From the NCBI GenBank assembly GCA_003210135.1, contig QCNK01000015.1, positions 1 through 42,586 on the forward strand: a stretch of DNA of 42,586 nt, written 5' to 3'. Positions 1-9,574 of the stretch are shown one piece after another (positions within the stretch are counted from its first letter, which is position 1; every line of letters starts with the position of its first letter). A program made the translations under genes and the position numbers. Source of the stretch: Prochlorococcus sp. AG-424-P23. GTDB taxonomy: Bacteria > Cyanobacteriota > Cyanobacteriia > PCC-6307 > Cyanobiaceae. The notes under the pieces are model-generated. The model worked only from the letters and a program-made list of their open reading frames with translations, made no database searches and was not told the origin of the DNA.

Positions 1-1004
1 GTAATGAAAACACTAAAGATTTTGATATTTCTCAACAAGATTTAACTCAACAAGACTTAAGTAGACCCCTTAATTTTTCTGAGCAAAACACAGATTTTCA
101 ATTAGAAAGAACTGTTGATGAATTCGATTTTGATGAAAGTGCTTTTTTGGAGGCTTTAAATGCAAATGAGCCAATTGGGGCTACAGGAGAAACAATTTCA
201 GGTAAGGTTATAGCAATCGAAAGTGATGGACTATATGTTGACATTGGAGGAAAAGCACCTGGTTATATGCCCAAAAAAGAATGTGGTTTGGGTGTCATAA
301 CTAACTTTAAAGAAAAATTTTCTATAGGCCTTGAAATGGAAGTTTTGGTTATCAAAGAACAAAATGCTGATGGGATGGTAACAGTGAGCGCTCGGGCATT
401 AATTCTTAGGCAAAGTTGGGAAAAAGTATCAAGTTCCGCAAAAAATGGAGAATTAATTAACGTTTTAATTAATGGATTTAACAGAGGTGGTCTTACGTGT
501 GATGTAGATGGATTGAGAGGATTCATCCCAAGATCCCAACTTGAAGATGGTCAAGACTATCAATCTTTTGTTGGCAAAACTCTAAAAGTAGCGTTTCTTG
601 AGGTTAATCCAGAATCCAGAAAATTAGTTCTCTCTGAAAAGAAAGCATCATTAGTCTCTAAACTTACAAGTTTAGAATTAGGTCAATTAATTGAAGGAGA
701 AGTTCTAGCAGTAAAACCATATGGCTTCTTTATAGATTTAGGTGGAGCTAGTGGACTTCTTCATCAATCCTCACTAACAAATGGATCTATCCGTTCTTTA
801 AGAGAAGTTTTTAGAGAAGGGGAAATGATAAAAGCTTTAATATCTGAAATTGACCTCGAAAAAGGACGCATTGGTCTCAATACAGCACTCCTAGAAAACT
901 CTGCAGGAGAATTAATTATTGATAAGCAAAAAGTTATGCAAGAAGCCACAGAGAGAGCACTAAAAACTAAAGCACTCTTCGATAAAAAAGAAAAAGATAA
1001 ATGA
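1..1004 (+). CDS. rps1b: S1-domain RNA-binding protein (ribosomal protein S1-like), 5' end outside window
   Basis: The reading frame is open from position 3, with no stop before the TTG at 147, so the gene begins upstream of the window and 147 is not its start. Three S1/OB-fold repeats are visible, at about 186-404, 447-645 and 681-895. Each has the usual pattern of G-x-V near its start, a G-G or D-G turn, and a hydrophobic end (VTVSARAL, KLVLSEK, RIGLNTA). The part before the first repeat is acidic and rich in Gln and Asn. S1 repeats bind single-stranded RNA; cyanobacteria carry a second, shorter S1 homologue (sometimes called Rps1b or Nbp1), which fits best. The stop overlaps the next start by 4 bases (ATGA), suggesting translational coupling. 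The symbol is by family resemblance and is the least certain part. Confidence 0.8.
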   Translation, partial: NENTKDFDISQQDLTQQDLSRPLNFSEQNTDFQLERTVDEFDFDESAFLEALNANEPIGATGETISGKVIAIESDGLYVDIGGKAPGYMPKKECGLGVITNFKEKFSIGLEMEVLVIKEQNADGMVTVSARALILRQSWEKVSSSAKNGELINVLINGFNRGGLTCDVDGLRGFIPRSQLEDGQDYQSFVGKTLKVAFLEVNPESRKLVLSEKKASLVSKLTSLELGQLIEGEVLAVKPYGFFIDLGGASGLLHQSSLTNGSIRSLREVFREGEMIKALISEIDLEKGRIGLNTALLENSAGELIIDKQKVMQEATERALKTKALFDKKEKDK

Positions 1005-1906
1005 GCATTAATAAAACAATGGAGTCAAGTCTTAAATTAAAAATTGCAGATTGGGAATTGGACTTCTACTCGAGACCAATCATTGAATCAAATGGAAAAA
1101 AAAGGTGGGAGCTAATTATTTGCTCTACAAGAAGTTATAAGACTGAAGATATTTTTCTTTGGAATAAAAAATGCCCTGCCAATGAAGTCAATTCAGTATG
1201 GCTTACAAAGTCACTAAATGAAGCAATAATTGAAGCAAAAAAACAAGGGTGGGAGAAACCTTCAATAGTTCGATTCTGGAGGTCATCAATGAAATCGATC
1301 ATTAAAAAATCCTTGGAGGCCGTAAGTATTGAGGCTCTTGTAAGTAGGAGAACTTACGATTTATTAGATAGAATCGAATTTCTTGAGAAAGAGATTTATC
1401 CAAAGGAAAAAGGTTATGTAAGAGGTGTATTAGCTCCTACTTTTACTTCTAAAATGGAAAACCCTCCTCAACCTCTACCAGAAGAAGTAAGGGGTGATGC
1501 TTTAACTATCTCTGAAATATCAATTGGGGAATTGAAATCAGCAAAAAATTGGCCTATTGAATTTGGAGAAATTTTCCCAATTCAACAAGATTTAGATGAT
1601 AATTACTTAGTTCCAGGATTAAGACTTTTTAGCAAAGATAGATCTTTAGCACTTTCTGCATGGTTCAGTTGTTTAGAACCCATTAAATTAGTCATCAATA
1701 AGAACCAACTCATACTTGAAGCTTCAGAAGACGATAAGTGGCTAGTAACAGATTTACCAGAAAAAGATGCAAACATTTTGAGTACAAAGTTTTTAGAAAA
1801 TAAAAAAAATTCTTTTGATTATCAATTTATTTCCATACAGTCAACGCCATACATCGAAAAATTTGCAGGATTCTGGATCTTGAGAGATATTGAATTAATT
1901 TCATAA
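1001..1906 (+). CDS. Tab2/Atab2-like RNA-binding protein (DUF1092 family)
   Basis: This 301-residue protein matches the Tab2-like family of cyanobacteria and plastids. The N-terminal half has the typical start (KIADWELDFYSRP, then KRWELIIC) and a conserved block around SIVRFWRSSM. The C-terminal half holds the second family domain, ending in FAGFWILRD. In plants and Chlamydomonas, Tab2/Atab2 bind mRNA leaders of photosystem I genes and promote translation; the role in cyanobacteria is inferred from that. It overlaps the S1-domain gene by 4 bases, so two RNA-binding proteins are probably made together. The ATG at 1001 is taken as start because of the ATGA overlap; another ATG lies at 1019. No membrane segment or signal peptide is visible. 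Confidence 0.85.
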   Translation: MSINKTMESSLKLKIADWELDFYSRPIIESNGKKRWELIICSTRSYKTEDIFLWNKKCPANEVNSVWLTKSLNEAIIEAKKQGWEKPSIVRFWRSSMKSIIKKSLEAVSIEALVSRRTYDLLDRIEFLEKEIYPKEKGYVRGVLAPTFTSKMENPPQPLPEEVRGDALTISEISIGELKSAKNWPIEFGEIFPIQQDLDDNYLVPGLRLFSKDRSLALSAWFSCLEPIKLVINKNQLILEASEDDKWLVTDLPEKDANILSTKFLENKKNSFDYQFISIQSTPYIEKFAGFWILRDIELIS

Positions 1907-1928
1907 ATTCAGCTTAGGAGCAGGAACT

Positions 1929-2711
1929 ATTCCATACAAAGAAATATATTTCTCAAAAGCTGAAATTTTTATTCAAAACAAAAAATTTGAGTATTATTCA
2001 TCGCCTATCCTTAGTCAAAATAATTTCAAACATGCATATTTTACGAACTCAAGCTCTGAGAAATATCTTCAACTATTAGGGAATCACTTTAATGAAAATT
2101 ATATAAATTGTGTTTCCAATCAAATTCACAGTAATGTAATAGTTTTTGGATCACATTCGGGAGAAGGTCTTAAGACTGATGCAGATGGTCTTGTTTGTAA
2201 TAAATGGAATCAAAACTTATGGGTTTATACAGCTGATTGTATGCCAATATTTTTTGCAGATAAAAGGACAAGAAATGTAGCATGCTTGCATTGTGGAAGA
2301 AAAGGTTTAGAAAAAAAAATAATAAAAAATCTGGTTAAAATTTTCGATAATTTAGGGACATCTAGAGATAACTTACTTGTCGCAATAGGACCAGCGATTT
2401 CGAAGGAACATTATCTAATTGATAAAATGACACTCAAAGAATTTTATGAAAAGGCCGAAGACAAAAACATAACCGTCAATTTGGCTAAAGCTGAAAAAGA
2501 TCTTTGTTTTAGTGATTCAAATCACTTCAAAGAGAAAAACTTAAATCAACTTGATCTTAAAAGATCTGCTTATAAACAACTTTTGAATGAGAACATTCCC
2601 AATACAAATATTGACATCTCAAATTTATGTACATACAAATTAAAAAATGAATTTAATTCCTGGAGAAGGAACAAAACATTCTCGAGACAATGGAATTTGA
2701 TCTGCTCATAG
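1929..2711 (+). CDS. pgeF: PgeF/YfiH-like protein (laccase-domain, multicopper polyphenol oxidase family); start codon uncertain
   Basis: The family's catalytic residues can be placed: His in NQIH, Cys in YTADC just before 2241, and His in CLHCGRKG; IGPAIS corresponds to the family's GP-x-I turn. PgeF-type enzymes edit peptidoglycan precursors by hydrolysing wrongly incorporated residues; some relatives oxidise phenols or act on nucleosides. The frame is open from 1899, and the conserved part lies well upstream of the first ATG (2241), so a start at 2241 would remove essential sequence. There is no in-frame ATG, GTG or TTG between the stop at 1896 and 2241. An ATT at 1929 stands 8 bases after AGGAG (1916-1920) and would give about 260 residues, the usual length. 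A non-canonical start or an upstream sequencing error are both possible. Confidence 0.75.
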   Translation: MPYKEIYFSKAEIFIQNKKFEYYSSPILSQNNFKHAYFTNSSSEKYLQLLGNHFNENYINCVSNQIHSNVIVFGSHSGEGLKTDADGLVCNKWNQNLWVYTADCMPIFFADKRTRNVACLHCGRKGLEKKIIKNLVKIFDNLGTSRDNLLVAIGPAISKEHYLIDKMTLKEFYEKAEDKNITVNLAKAEKDLCFSDSNHFKEKNLNQLDLKRSAYKQLLNENIPNTNIDISNLCTYKLKNEFNSWRRNKTFSRQWNLICS

Positions 2712-2717
2712 AGATTG

Positions 2718-3068
2718 TTAACTTTGACAAATTTCACTAGTTAAGTCTTTAGCGACTAATAATTCGGTCATCTCCTTAGTACCTTTAATATTAAAAACTT
2801 TGGCTAACAAAACATTTTCTTTAAAACCAAAAGGTTTTATTTTCACTTTGCTTCCCCTTGGGAATTCACTCTTAAGTAAATTAGTTGCTTCAAGCTCATC
2901 AATTTCATTTACATTTACACAAAATAATCCAATCGTTAAATTCCTATTTTGATCCCCCACCAAAATAGTATTTGAACTTTTAATTTGAAGAATTTCGGCC
3001 GAGTTAACTATTACAGGATTAAGAAAAATCAAGCAGATTATTAATAAAATTTTTGATAATTTTTTCAA
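2718..3068 (-). CDS. Secreted small protein with SNase-like fold, apparently non-catalytic
   Basis: The 116-residue product begins with a classical signal peptide (KK, a hydrophobic core at about 7-22, then VNSA) and should be exported to the periplasm or thylakoid lumen. The rest follows the staphylococcal-nuclease pattern: a first strand pair with NTILVGD, a strand like LTIGLFCVNV where nucleases have LxGIDAPE, an ATNLLKSEF helix, GSKVKIKPFG, then VLLAKVF and a MTELLVAKDL helix. The Arg, Asp and Glu that bind calcium and cleave nucleic acid in true nucleases are not evident, so I infer a structural relative rather than an enzyme. It is convergent with the PgeF-like gene, 6 bases apart. The fold assignment comes from pattern reading only. 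Confidence 0.6.
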   Translation of the reverse strand: MKKLSKILLIICLIFLNPVIVNSAEILQIKSSNTILVGDQNRNLTIGLFCVNVNEIDELEATNLLKSEFPRGSKVKIKPFGFKENVLLAKVFNIKGTKEMTELLVAKDLTSEICQS

Positions 3069-3135
3069 GTCAAAAATATCTAAGTTTTAAAATTATCTTA
3101 AACTTAATTTTTTAAAATTACGAATTTCAAAAAAA

Positions 3136-4899
3136 TTAGTCTTCACAATTAACATATCCAACCATTTGAGCATTACTTTTACCAGGAGGAACCATTGGAT
3201 AACAATTTTCACCTCTTCTGACAAGGATATTAATCAAGGCAGGGCCGTCATGATCAAGCGCATTTTTTAATTCATTCTGTAATTGTTTTCTATCAGAAAT
3301 TAAGTATCCTTTAACTCCAAAAGACTCAGCAAGTTTTACAAAATCAGGTTCTCCACAACTCATATCAGATGAGGAATATCTTTCATCGTAAAAACTTTCC
3401 TGCCATTGTCTTACCATCCCTTGCCAGCGATTATTGATAATAATCAATTTCACTTTTAGACCATATTGAGACAAAGTTCCTAATTCTTGAATATTCATTA
3501 AGACACTTGCATCTCCTGCAATACAAATTACATCTGAATTGGGTAAGGCTGCTTTTACTCCAATTGCCGCTGGCAATCCAAAACCCATAGTGCCTAAGCC
3601 TGCACTACTAATCCATTTTCTTGGAGAATTCCTAAGGTATTGAGCAGCCCACATTTGATGTTGTCCTACATCTGTAGTTACATAAGCTTCTGGTGAAAAT
3701 TCTCTCACTTTTAAAAGAACTTCCTGTGGATAAATTTCTCCTTCTCTAGGCGGGTCGTATAGGGGGTGTTTATTTTTCCAAAAATCAATTTTTTCTAACC
3801 AGTTTTTTGTCTGGCAATTAAATTTGTTTTTTAGAGATTGTTCATTAATTTTGAGAACAGCTTTTGAAACATCAGAAACAATTGCGACATCTACACGTCT
3901 ATTTTTATTAACTTCTGCTGGATCGATATCTATATGAATTACCTTTGCATTAGGTGCAAAAGTATCTAATTTTCCTGTCACCCTATCATCGAATCTAGCT
4001 CCAATAGCAATTAAAAGATCGCATTCTGTAACAGCGAAATTAGCGTAAGCAGTTCCATGCATTCCTAACATCCCTACTGATAAATTATCTTTTTCATCAA
4101 AAGCGCCCTTCCCCATTAAAGTTGTAGTAACTGGTATTTGATAATTCTTTGCCAAAGTTCTTATTTCATCATGAGCTCCTGAAGATATTGCCCCACCTCC
4201 AACGTATAGAAGAGGTCTTTCAGAATCTTCTATTAATTTAATTGCTTTATTGATATCGCAATCATTAATATCTCCATTCCTTTTAAATCCTTTAGGAATA
4301 ATCTCACCGGGCAAAACTCTTTGGTAATTAAAGAACTCTTGACCCACATCTTTGGGTATATCAATTAAAACAGGACCAGGTCTTCCAGATGAGGCTATAA
4401 AAAAAGCTTCAGAAACTACTTTCGCGATATCTGAAGGATCTCTTATTACCCATGAATGTTTCACTATTGGAAGGGTTATACCAAAAATATCAGTTTCTTG
4501 AAAAGCGTCTGTCCCTATAGCAGCTCTTGGGACTTGACCTGTAACTACAACTAGTGGGACTGAATCCATTTGCGCAGTGGCAATTCCAGTAACCAAATTT
4601 GTTGCACCTGGCCCTGAGGTCCCAAAACATACTCCTACTTCACCAGTAGATCTCGCATATCCATCAGCCGCATGTGAACCACCTTGTTCATGCCTTACCA
4701 TATAATGCTTCAACCAACCATCTTGTTCTGCCTTATGAACAGCGTCATATATTGGTAGTATGGCTCCTCCAGGATATCCAAATATGACTTTTACTCCATG
4801 AATTTTTAAAGAATCCATTAGTGCATCTGCACCAGTTATCCAAACTGGATTTTTATGTTTTGAACTACCCTTTGAAAAGGATCTCGAAGTAAGGGTCAC
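3136..4899 (-). CDS. ilvB: Acetolactate synthase, large catalytic subunit
   Basis: Acetohydroxyacid synthase condenses two pyruvates, or pyruvate with 2-oxobutyrate, in valine, leucine and isoleucine synthesis. The 587 residues carry all three domains of the thiamine-diphosphate enzymes. The N-terminal pyrimidine-binding domain has GYPGGAILP and the activating Glu in [16 protein letters not shown]. The central domain is FAD-binding. The C-terminal domain has the diphosphate motif [12 protein letters not shown] followed by NNRWQGMV. The length is normal. The Asn- and Lys-rich first 17 residues are variable, and the start could be slightly later. The regulatory small subunit ilvN is not in the window. 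The gene lies upstream of the secreted SNase-like gene on the same strand, with a 67-base gap. Confidence 0.96.
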   Translation of the reverse strand: MTLTSRSFSKGSSKHKNPVWITGADALMDSLKIHGVKVIFGYPGGAILPIYDAVHKAEQDGWLKHYMVRHEQGGSHAADGYARSTGEVGVCFGTSGPGATNLVTGIATAQMDSVPLVVVTGQVPRAAIGTDAFQETDIFGITLPIVKHSWVIRDPSDIAKVVSEAFFIASSGRPGPVLIDIPKDVGQEFFNYQRVLPGEIIPKGFKRNGDINDCDINKAIKLIEDSERPLLYVGGGAISSGAHDEIRTLAKNYQIPVTTTLMGKGAFDEKDNLSVGMLGMHGTAYANFAVTECDLLIAIGARFDDRVTGKLDTFAPNAKVIHIDIDPAEVNKNRRVDVAIVSDVSKAVLKINEQSLKNKFNCQTKNWLEKIDFWKNKHPLYDPPREGEIYPQEVLLKVREFSPEAYVTTDVGQHQMWAAQYLRNSPRKWISSAGLGTMGFGLPAAIGVKAALPNSDVICIAGDASVLMNIQELGTLSQYGLKVKLIIINNRWQGMVRQWQESFYDERYSSSDMSCGEPDFVKLAESFGVKGYLISDRKQLQNELKNALDHDGPALINILVRRGENCYPMVPPGKSNAQMVGYVNCED

Positions 4900-5035
4900 T
4901 AAAGAAATTCAATATTTACTATAAATATTAAACTTAATTAAATACTTTTGCCTCATTTAGAAATGTAATGTCAGAAATATATTCAAAAAAATCTTTCAAT
5001 AAATTTAAAGTTTACAAATAAATATCAATTGTTAT

Positions 5036-6211
5036 TTATAAAATGCCTAGTTTATGTAAAGGTCCAGAGCCTGAAATAAGTTCAATGAAAAGCACAAGAA
5101 AAATAATCATAGCAACCCTTCCATTCCAAACCTCTGAACTATTATTCCAGCCCCATTGCCACTTCTCTTGGGGATAAAGTTTAACTTTTTCAGGCAACTG
5201 AGAAGCCTCCTCTAAATTAACTAGAGGTCCTTCCAAACAGGAAATTACTAGATCACTAAGACCTTCAATAAACGTAGGATGAGTATTTAGAGCTTTAACT
5301 CTCCGAAAGTTTTTAATACCAGCTTTTTCAGCAATTTCTTTATATTCGATATCAATTTCTTGCAATGTTTCGATATGTTCTCCAACGAAACTTATGGGAA
5401 CAACAATTAAGTCATTGACATTTGACCTTCCAAGATCAGCTAACACTTCTTCTGTATAAGGCTTCAACCATTCAACAGGACCAACTCTACTTTGATAAGA
5501 AAGTGTATGCGGGTTACTATGCCCTAAACATTTTTCCAGCTCGTTTATAATTAACAAAGAACAATCTTCAATTTGTTGTTTGTAAGGGTCTCCTGCTTCT
5601 TCTACGTAACTCTTAGGAACTCCATGAGCAGTGAAAAATATATGGGCTTTAGAAGGTGATTCACAAAGTGAAATTTGTTCAGAAATTAATTCAACCATAG
5701 ACTTTAAATAACCTGACTGACTGAACCAACTCCTTACACATCTCATTGGAACCTTCTTAAATTCATCATCAGAATCTCGCAATTTTTTTAATTCTCTAAA
5801 GCTCGAACCACTAGTACTTATTGAAAAATGTGGATACAAGGGTATTACAACAACTTGATCAATGCCATCTGCTTTCATATCAGCAATTGCTGATTCGGTA
5901 AAAGGATGCCAATACCTCATAGCGATATAGGTAGTAGCATTAAACCCCTTATCCCTTAATTTAGATTGCAATTCTCTTGCTTGTTGTTCAGTTATCCTTC
6001 TTATAGGTGAACCTCCACCTATAGAAAGGTAGGCCTGTTGTGAAGTAGTACTCCTAAGGGTGCTAATTAACCAAGCTAGGGGCTTTTGAAAAACAGGGAA
6101 AGGTGTCCTGATGATTTCTGGATCAGAAAAAAGATTGTATAAGAATGGGCCTACATCAGTAATGCGTTCAGGCCCTCCTAAATTCATTAGTAAGACGCCT
6201 ATTTTATTCAT
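5036..6211 (-). CDS. hemH: Ferrochelatase with C-terminal chlorophyll-binding-like segment
   Basis: Ferrochelatase inserts ferrous iron into protoporphyrin IX, the last step of haem synthesis. The N-terminal part shows LLMNLGGPE, the active-site His in FFTAHGVP, and the acidic [11 protein letters not shown] stretch. The 391-residue length is well above the roughly 320 of most bacterial enzymes because of a C-terminal extension: a linker followed by a single membrane helix with the light-harvesting motif ([10 protein letters not shown]). This CAB-like tail is typical of cyanobacterial and plastid ferrochelatase and is thought to link haem output to chlorophyll supply at the membrane. It is divergent from the recombinase gene, 65 bases away. 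Confidence 0.96.
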   Translation of the reverse strand: MNKIGVLLMNLGGPERITDVGPFLYNLFSDPEIIRTPFPVFQKPLAWLISTLRSTTSQQAYLSIGGGSPIRRITEQQARELQSKLRDKGFNATTYIAMRYWHPFTESAIADMKADGIDQVVVIPLYPHFSISTSGSSFRELKKLRDSDDEFKKVPMRCVRSWFSQSGYLKSMVELISEQISLCESPSKAHIFFTAHGVPKSYVEEAGDPYKQQIEDCSLLIINELEKCLGHSNPHTLSYQSRVGPVEWLKPYTEEVLADLGRSNVNDLIVVPISFVGEHIETLQEIDIEYKEIAEKAGIKNFRRVKALNTHPTFIEGLSDLVISCLEGPLVNLEEASQLPEKVKLYPQEKWQWGWNNSSEVWNGRVAMIIFLVLFIELISGSGPLHKLGIL

Positions 6212-6227
6212 TTAAAATTTATGGAGA

Positions 6228-6256
6228 TTGAAAATCAACATCAAAGACGTCATTAT
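6228..6256 (+). promoter_or_regulatory. Candidate sigma-70 promoter for the tyrosine recombinase gene
   Basis: A -35-like TTGAAA (6228-6233) is followed after exactly 17 bases by CATTAT (6251-6256), 20 bases before the recombinase ATG. It sits in the 65-base gap between divergent hemH and the recombinase. The region is very A+T rich, so chance matches are likely. Confidence 0.35.
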
Positions 6257-6276
6257 ATGGTCAATTATATAAATAA

Positions 6277-7446
6277 ATGAACGTAATTCAGGAAATTAAT
6301 AATGTCAATGATAAATTTGCTACTCAAGGCAGTAAGCTTAAAATTGAGAAAAGAGGAGAGAAATTAAATATTCGTGGTTCACTACCCTCCAAAGAAGATA
6401 ACAATAACTTTAAAATTCAAAGAATATCTCTTGGTTTAAAGGCTGATATTTCTGGATTAGAGGAAGCAAAAAAAAAATTACAATTAATCAATTTGCAATT
6501 GGAATTGAATCAATTTGATTGGATTAATTGGATAGGCAAACCTTATAAAAAGGAAATAAAAGATGGTTTTGAATTCCCAAAAAGATTAAATCAATTTGAG
6601 GAATTTTTTTTTAAGGAAAATAAAAGTGATTTTCGAACCAGCACTAGAAAAACTACCTGGAGAAGTTCTTATAAACCATATATGAAAAGAATCCTAAATA
6701 TTTATAATGACTATGAGAATGAAGATTTAGAAAAAATATTTCAAAAAACACTCGAAAGTTATAAGGAAGGTACCAGAAGTAGGAAACAATGCGCTACTTC
6801 TTTAAGTGTTTTGGCTAAGTTTTTGGACATTAATCTACCAGAAGATTGGAAATTAAATTCTAGGGGATATGGTCTGAACAAAGCAGGATTCAGGGATCTT
6901 CCTAAAGACGAATTAATAGAGAAACTGTGGGAGACTATACCAAACAAGTCTTGGAAATTTGTTTTTGGTCTTATGGCTACATATGGATTAAGGAATCATG
7001 AAGTATTTTTTTGTGATTTAAGTTCTCTTACTAATTTTGGGGACAAAATTATTAGAGTTTTACCTACGACTAAAACTGGGGAACATCAAGTTTGGCCATT
7101 TCATCCTGAATGGGTGGAAAAGTTTGAATTATCAAAACTCGGTGAGAATCCAGAACTTCTACCAAATATTAATAGGGACCTTAAAATTACTACCCTTCAG
7201 AATATTGGAAAAAAAATTACAGACCAATTTAAGCGTTACTCTTTACAAATAAAACCTTATGATCTAAGACATGCGTGGGCAGTTAGAACAATTTTTTATG
7301 ATTTACCTGATACTGTGGCTGCCAGAATGATGGGACATTCCGTTAGTTTACATACTCAAACTTATCACCACTGGATTACTAAAAGAGATCAACAACAGGC
7401 AGTGAACAATGCACTTTTAAAAGTTAAAAGAGTTAAAAATATTTAA
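6277..7446 (+). CDS. Tyrosine recombinase (phage integrase family), solitary
   Basis: The 389-residue protein has an N-terminal part with a core-binding-like helical region (about 100-190) and a C-terminal catalytic domain. I place the catalytic residues at R239 (TYGLRNHE), K266 (TTKTGEH), R331 (YDLRH), H354 (MMGHS) and the nucleophile Y363 (QTYHHW). The first His of the usual H-x-x-R box is replaced by Tyr328; the remaining set is complete, so it may be active. No excisionase, phage structural gene, tRNA or att-like direct repeat is nearby, and base composition looks like its neighbours. It sits between hemH and cobO. It may be a domesticated integrase or a host recombinase, but its substrate cannot be read from the sequence. 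Confidence 0.88.
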   Translation: MNVIQEINNVNDKFATQGSKLKIEKRGEKLNIRGSLPSKEDNNNFKIQRISLGLKADISGLEEAKKKLQLINLQLELNQFDWINWIGKPYKKEIKDGFEFPKRLNQFEEFFFKENKSDFRTSTRKTTWRSSYKPYMKRILNIYNDYENEDLEKIFQKTLESYKEGTRSRKQCATSLSVLAKFLDINLPEDWKLNSRGYGLNKAGFRDLPKDELIEKLWETIPNKSWKFVFGLMATYGLRNHEVFFCDLSSLTNFGDKIIRVLPTTKTGEHQVWPFHPEWVEKFELSKLGENPELLPNINRDLKITTLQNIGKKITDQFKRYSLQIKPYDLRHAWAVRTIFYDLPDTVAARMMGHSVSLHTQTYHHWITKRDQQQAVNNALLKVKRVKNI

Positions 7447-7478
7447 AGATTTATAATAACTAAATAAATAAGAGTCAT

Positions 7479-8171
7479 ATGCAAGAAAAACCTTCATCTT
7501 CCGAGAAAATATTTAACCTCGATAATCAAGCAAATAAACTTGGAATGGGAGGTAAATTATCACCGGAAAGCGATGAGAGCTCATATAAAAAAAGAATGCA
7601 GCAAAGAAAAGATATTCAAGCCGAAAGACTACAAATCAGAAAAACAAAAAAAGGATTATTGATTGTTTTTACAGGAAATGGCAAGGGCAAGACAACTGCA
7701 TCCTTAGGTATGGCTTTAAGAACCTTAGGGCATGGCTATAAAGTAGCAATAATTCAATTTATCAAAGGAGGCTGGACCACTGGAGAAGAAAAAGCAATTA
7801 AAAACTTGTCTTCGAACATATCCTGGCATTCATTAGGAGAGGGATTTACTTGGGAAACACAAGACAGAATAAGAGATGAAAAATTAGTTCAAGGGGCTTG
7901 GCAACTTGCCAAAAAATACATCAAAAACGAAACTTATAAACTTATCATTCTTGATGAAATTAATATTGCGACAAAACTTGGTTATCTTGCACCCGAGGAA
8001 ATAATCACTTTTATAAAAAGCTTAAATAATAGAAAAAATCATATTGTTTTAACTGGAAGGGGAGCATCTGATTCAATTATCAATTACGCAGATCTAGTTA
8101 CAGAAATGAAACTAATAAGACATCCATTTAAAGAACAAGGAATAAAAGCACAAAAGTGTGTTGAATTTTAG
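7479..8171 (+). CDS. cobO: Cob(I)yrinic acid a,c-diamide adenosyltransferase
   Basis: This enzyme transfers the 5'-deoxyadenosyl group of ATP to the corrin cobalt in adenosylcobalamin synthesis. The P-loop GNGKGKTT is at residues 66-73, followed by SLGMALRTLGHG, IQFIKGGW, the acidic LDEIN and the LTGRGA motif that are typical of the BtuR/CobO/CobP family. The length of 230 fits a family with a variable N-terminus; here the first 55 or so residues are hydrophilic and Lys-rich. Prochlorococcus makes its own cobamide, and cobK lies elsewhere in this window. The gene is 32 bases after the recombinase stop, but the pairing need not be functional. Confidence 0.94.
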   Translation: MQEKPSSSEKIFNLDNQANKLGMGGKLSPESDESSYKKRMQQRKDIQAERLQIRKTKKGLLIVFTGNGKGKTTASLGMALRTLGHGYKVAIIQFIKGGWTTGEEKAIKNLSSNISWHSLGEGFTWETQDRIRDEKLVQGAWQLAKKYIKNETYKLIILDEINIATKLGYLAPEEIITFIKSLNNRKNHIVLTGRGASDSIINYADLVTEMKLIRHPFKEQGIKAQKCVEF

Positions 8172-8299
8172 TTAAGGTAAATCATTATTTAAAATTTTCT
8201 TTAGACAGGTTTAGAAATGTTTAAAGACGCAAGCAATATCTGAACAAAAAATAAATTTGGTGCTTTTACTTGCTAATGTCTTAAAAGTACAATTATTGA

Positions 8300-9004
8300 A
8301 TGACTTACAAAAGAGTTCTCTTAAAACTTAGTGGTGAAGCACTAATGGGTGAAAAACCTTATGGTATTGATCCTGCTATAGTTCAGTCAATTGCAGAGGA
8401 TGTTTCAAAAGTAGTCGAAAATAATGTAGAACTTGCAATAGTTGTTGGGGGCGGCAATATTTTTAGAGGGCTTAAAGGGTCTGCAGATGGCATGGATAGA
8501 GCGACAGCTGATTATGTTGGGATGCTTGCAACAGTAATGAATGCTATTTCACTTCAAGATGGTTTAGAAAGAGTAGGAGTTGCAACAAGAGTTCAAACTG
8601 CAATAGAAATGCAGGAAATTGCCGAACCCTACATAAGAAGAAGAGCCATGAGACACCTAGAAAAAGGTAGAGTTGTAGTTTTCGGAGGTGGATGCGGAAA
8701 TCCATTTTTTACAACTGACACTACGGCAGCTTTGAGGGCAGCAGAGATAAACGCTGAAGTTGTTATGAAGGCTACTAAAGTTGATGGAGTATACGATCGT
8801 GATCCTAATCAATTTAAAGATGCAAAAAAATATTCCTCTCTCAGTTATCAACAAGTTCTCAGTGATGAAATTGCCGTAATGGACAGTACTGCGATTGCAC
8901 TTTGCAAAGATAATAATATCCCAATTATGGTTTTTGATATATTCAAAAAAGGGAATATTTCTAAAGCTGTTGCTGGTGAGCCAATAGGCTCTTTAATTAG
9001 TTAG
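8300..9004 (+). CDS. pyrH: UMP kinase
   Basis: UMP kinase phosphorylates UMP to UDP in pyrimidine nucleotide synthesis. The 234-residue sequence is of the bacterial amino-acid-kinase type: [11 protein letters not shown] at the N-terminus, [10 protein letters not shown], the nucleotide-binding stretch with [12 protein letters not shown], and the C-terminal [10 protein letters not shown]. Length and start are normal. The neighbouring frr follows after 21 bases, giving the pyrH-frr pair that is conserved in very many bacteria. Confidence 0.97.
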   Translation: MTYKRVLLKLSGEALMGEKPYGIDPAIVQSIAEDVSKVVENNVELAIVVGGGNIFRGLKGSADGMDRATADYVGMLATVMNAISLQDGLERVGVATRVQTAIEMQEIAEPYIRRRAMRHLEKGRVVVFGGGCGNPFFTTDTTAALRAAEINAEVVMKATKVDGVYDRDPNQFKDAKKYSSLSYQQVLSDEIAVMDSTAIALCKDNNIPIMVFDIFKKGNISKAVAGEPIGSLIS

Positions 9005-9025
9005 AGATCATTTAATTTTTTTATT

Positions 9026-9574
9026 ATGAAAGAAAAAGAAATTCAAGAAAATATGAATAAAAGTATTGAGGCAACTCAAAGAAATTTTAATACTATTAGA
9101 ACTGGCAGAGCTAATGCTTCACTTTTAGACAGAATAAGTGTTGAGTACTACGGTGCAGAGACTCCAATCAAATCACTTGCCTCAATAAGTACTGTTGATT
9201 CACAAACGATTTCCATACAACCTTTCGATATTTCATGTTTACAAGCGATAGAGAAATCTATTTCGATGAGCGATTTAGGTATTACTCCAAATAATGATGG
9301 TAAAGTCATAAGAATAAATGTTCCTCCTCTCACAGAGGAAAGAAGAAAGGAATTTTGTAAATTAGCATCCAAATATGCAGAAGAAGGAAAAGTAGCTTTG
9401 AGGAATATCAGAAGAGATGCTGTTGATAAAGAAAAAAAAGACGAAAAAGATGGTCATATTTCTATCGACGAATCGCGAGATAATCAAGCTGAAATTCAAA
9501 AAATTACTGATAAGTTTATTGCTTTAATAGAAACTAAATTGTCTGAAAAAGAAAAGGAAATTCTAAAAGTTTGA
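9026..9574 (+). CDS. frr: Ribosome recycling factor
   Basis: RRF works with EF-G to split the post-termination ribosome. The 182 residues carry the family's near-invariant features: [43 protein letters not shown] and ALRNIRRDA. Length is standard. It follows pyrH, and its TGA overlaps the TTG start of the downstream flavoprotein gene by 4 bases, which suggests that the three genes are one transcript. Confidence 0.97.
   Translation: MKEKEIQENMNKSIEATQRNFNTIRTGRANASLLDRISVEYYGAETPIKSLASISTVDSQTISIQPFDISCLQAIEKSISMSDLGITPNNDGKVIRINVPPLTEERRKEFCKLASKYAEEGKVALRNIRRDAVDKEKKDEKDGHISIDESRDNQAEIQKITDKFIALIETKLSEKEKEILKV

Noticed and set aside
263..526. 87-residue open frame opposite the S1 gene
   Set aside because: It is the antisense shadow of two S1 repeats, with no independent evidence.
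5018..5039. 22-base near-palindrome overlapping the hemH stop
   Set aside because: It is almost all A and T with one mismatched pair and no following T run on the right strand, so it is not persuasive as a terminator or operator.
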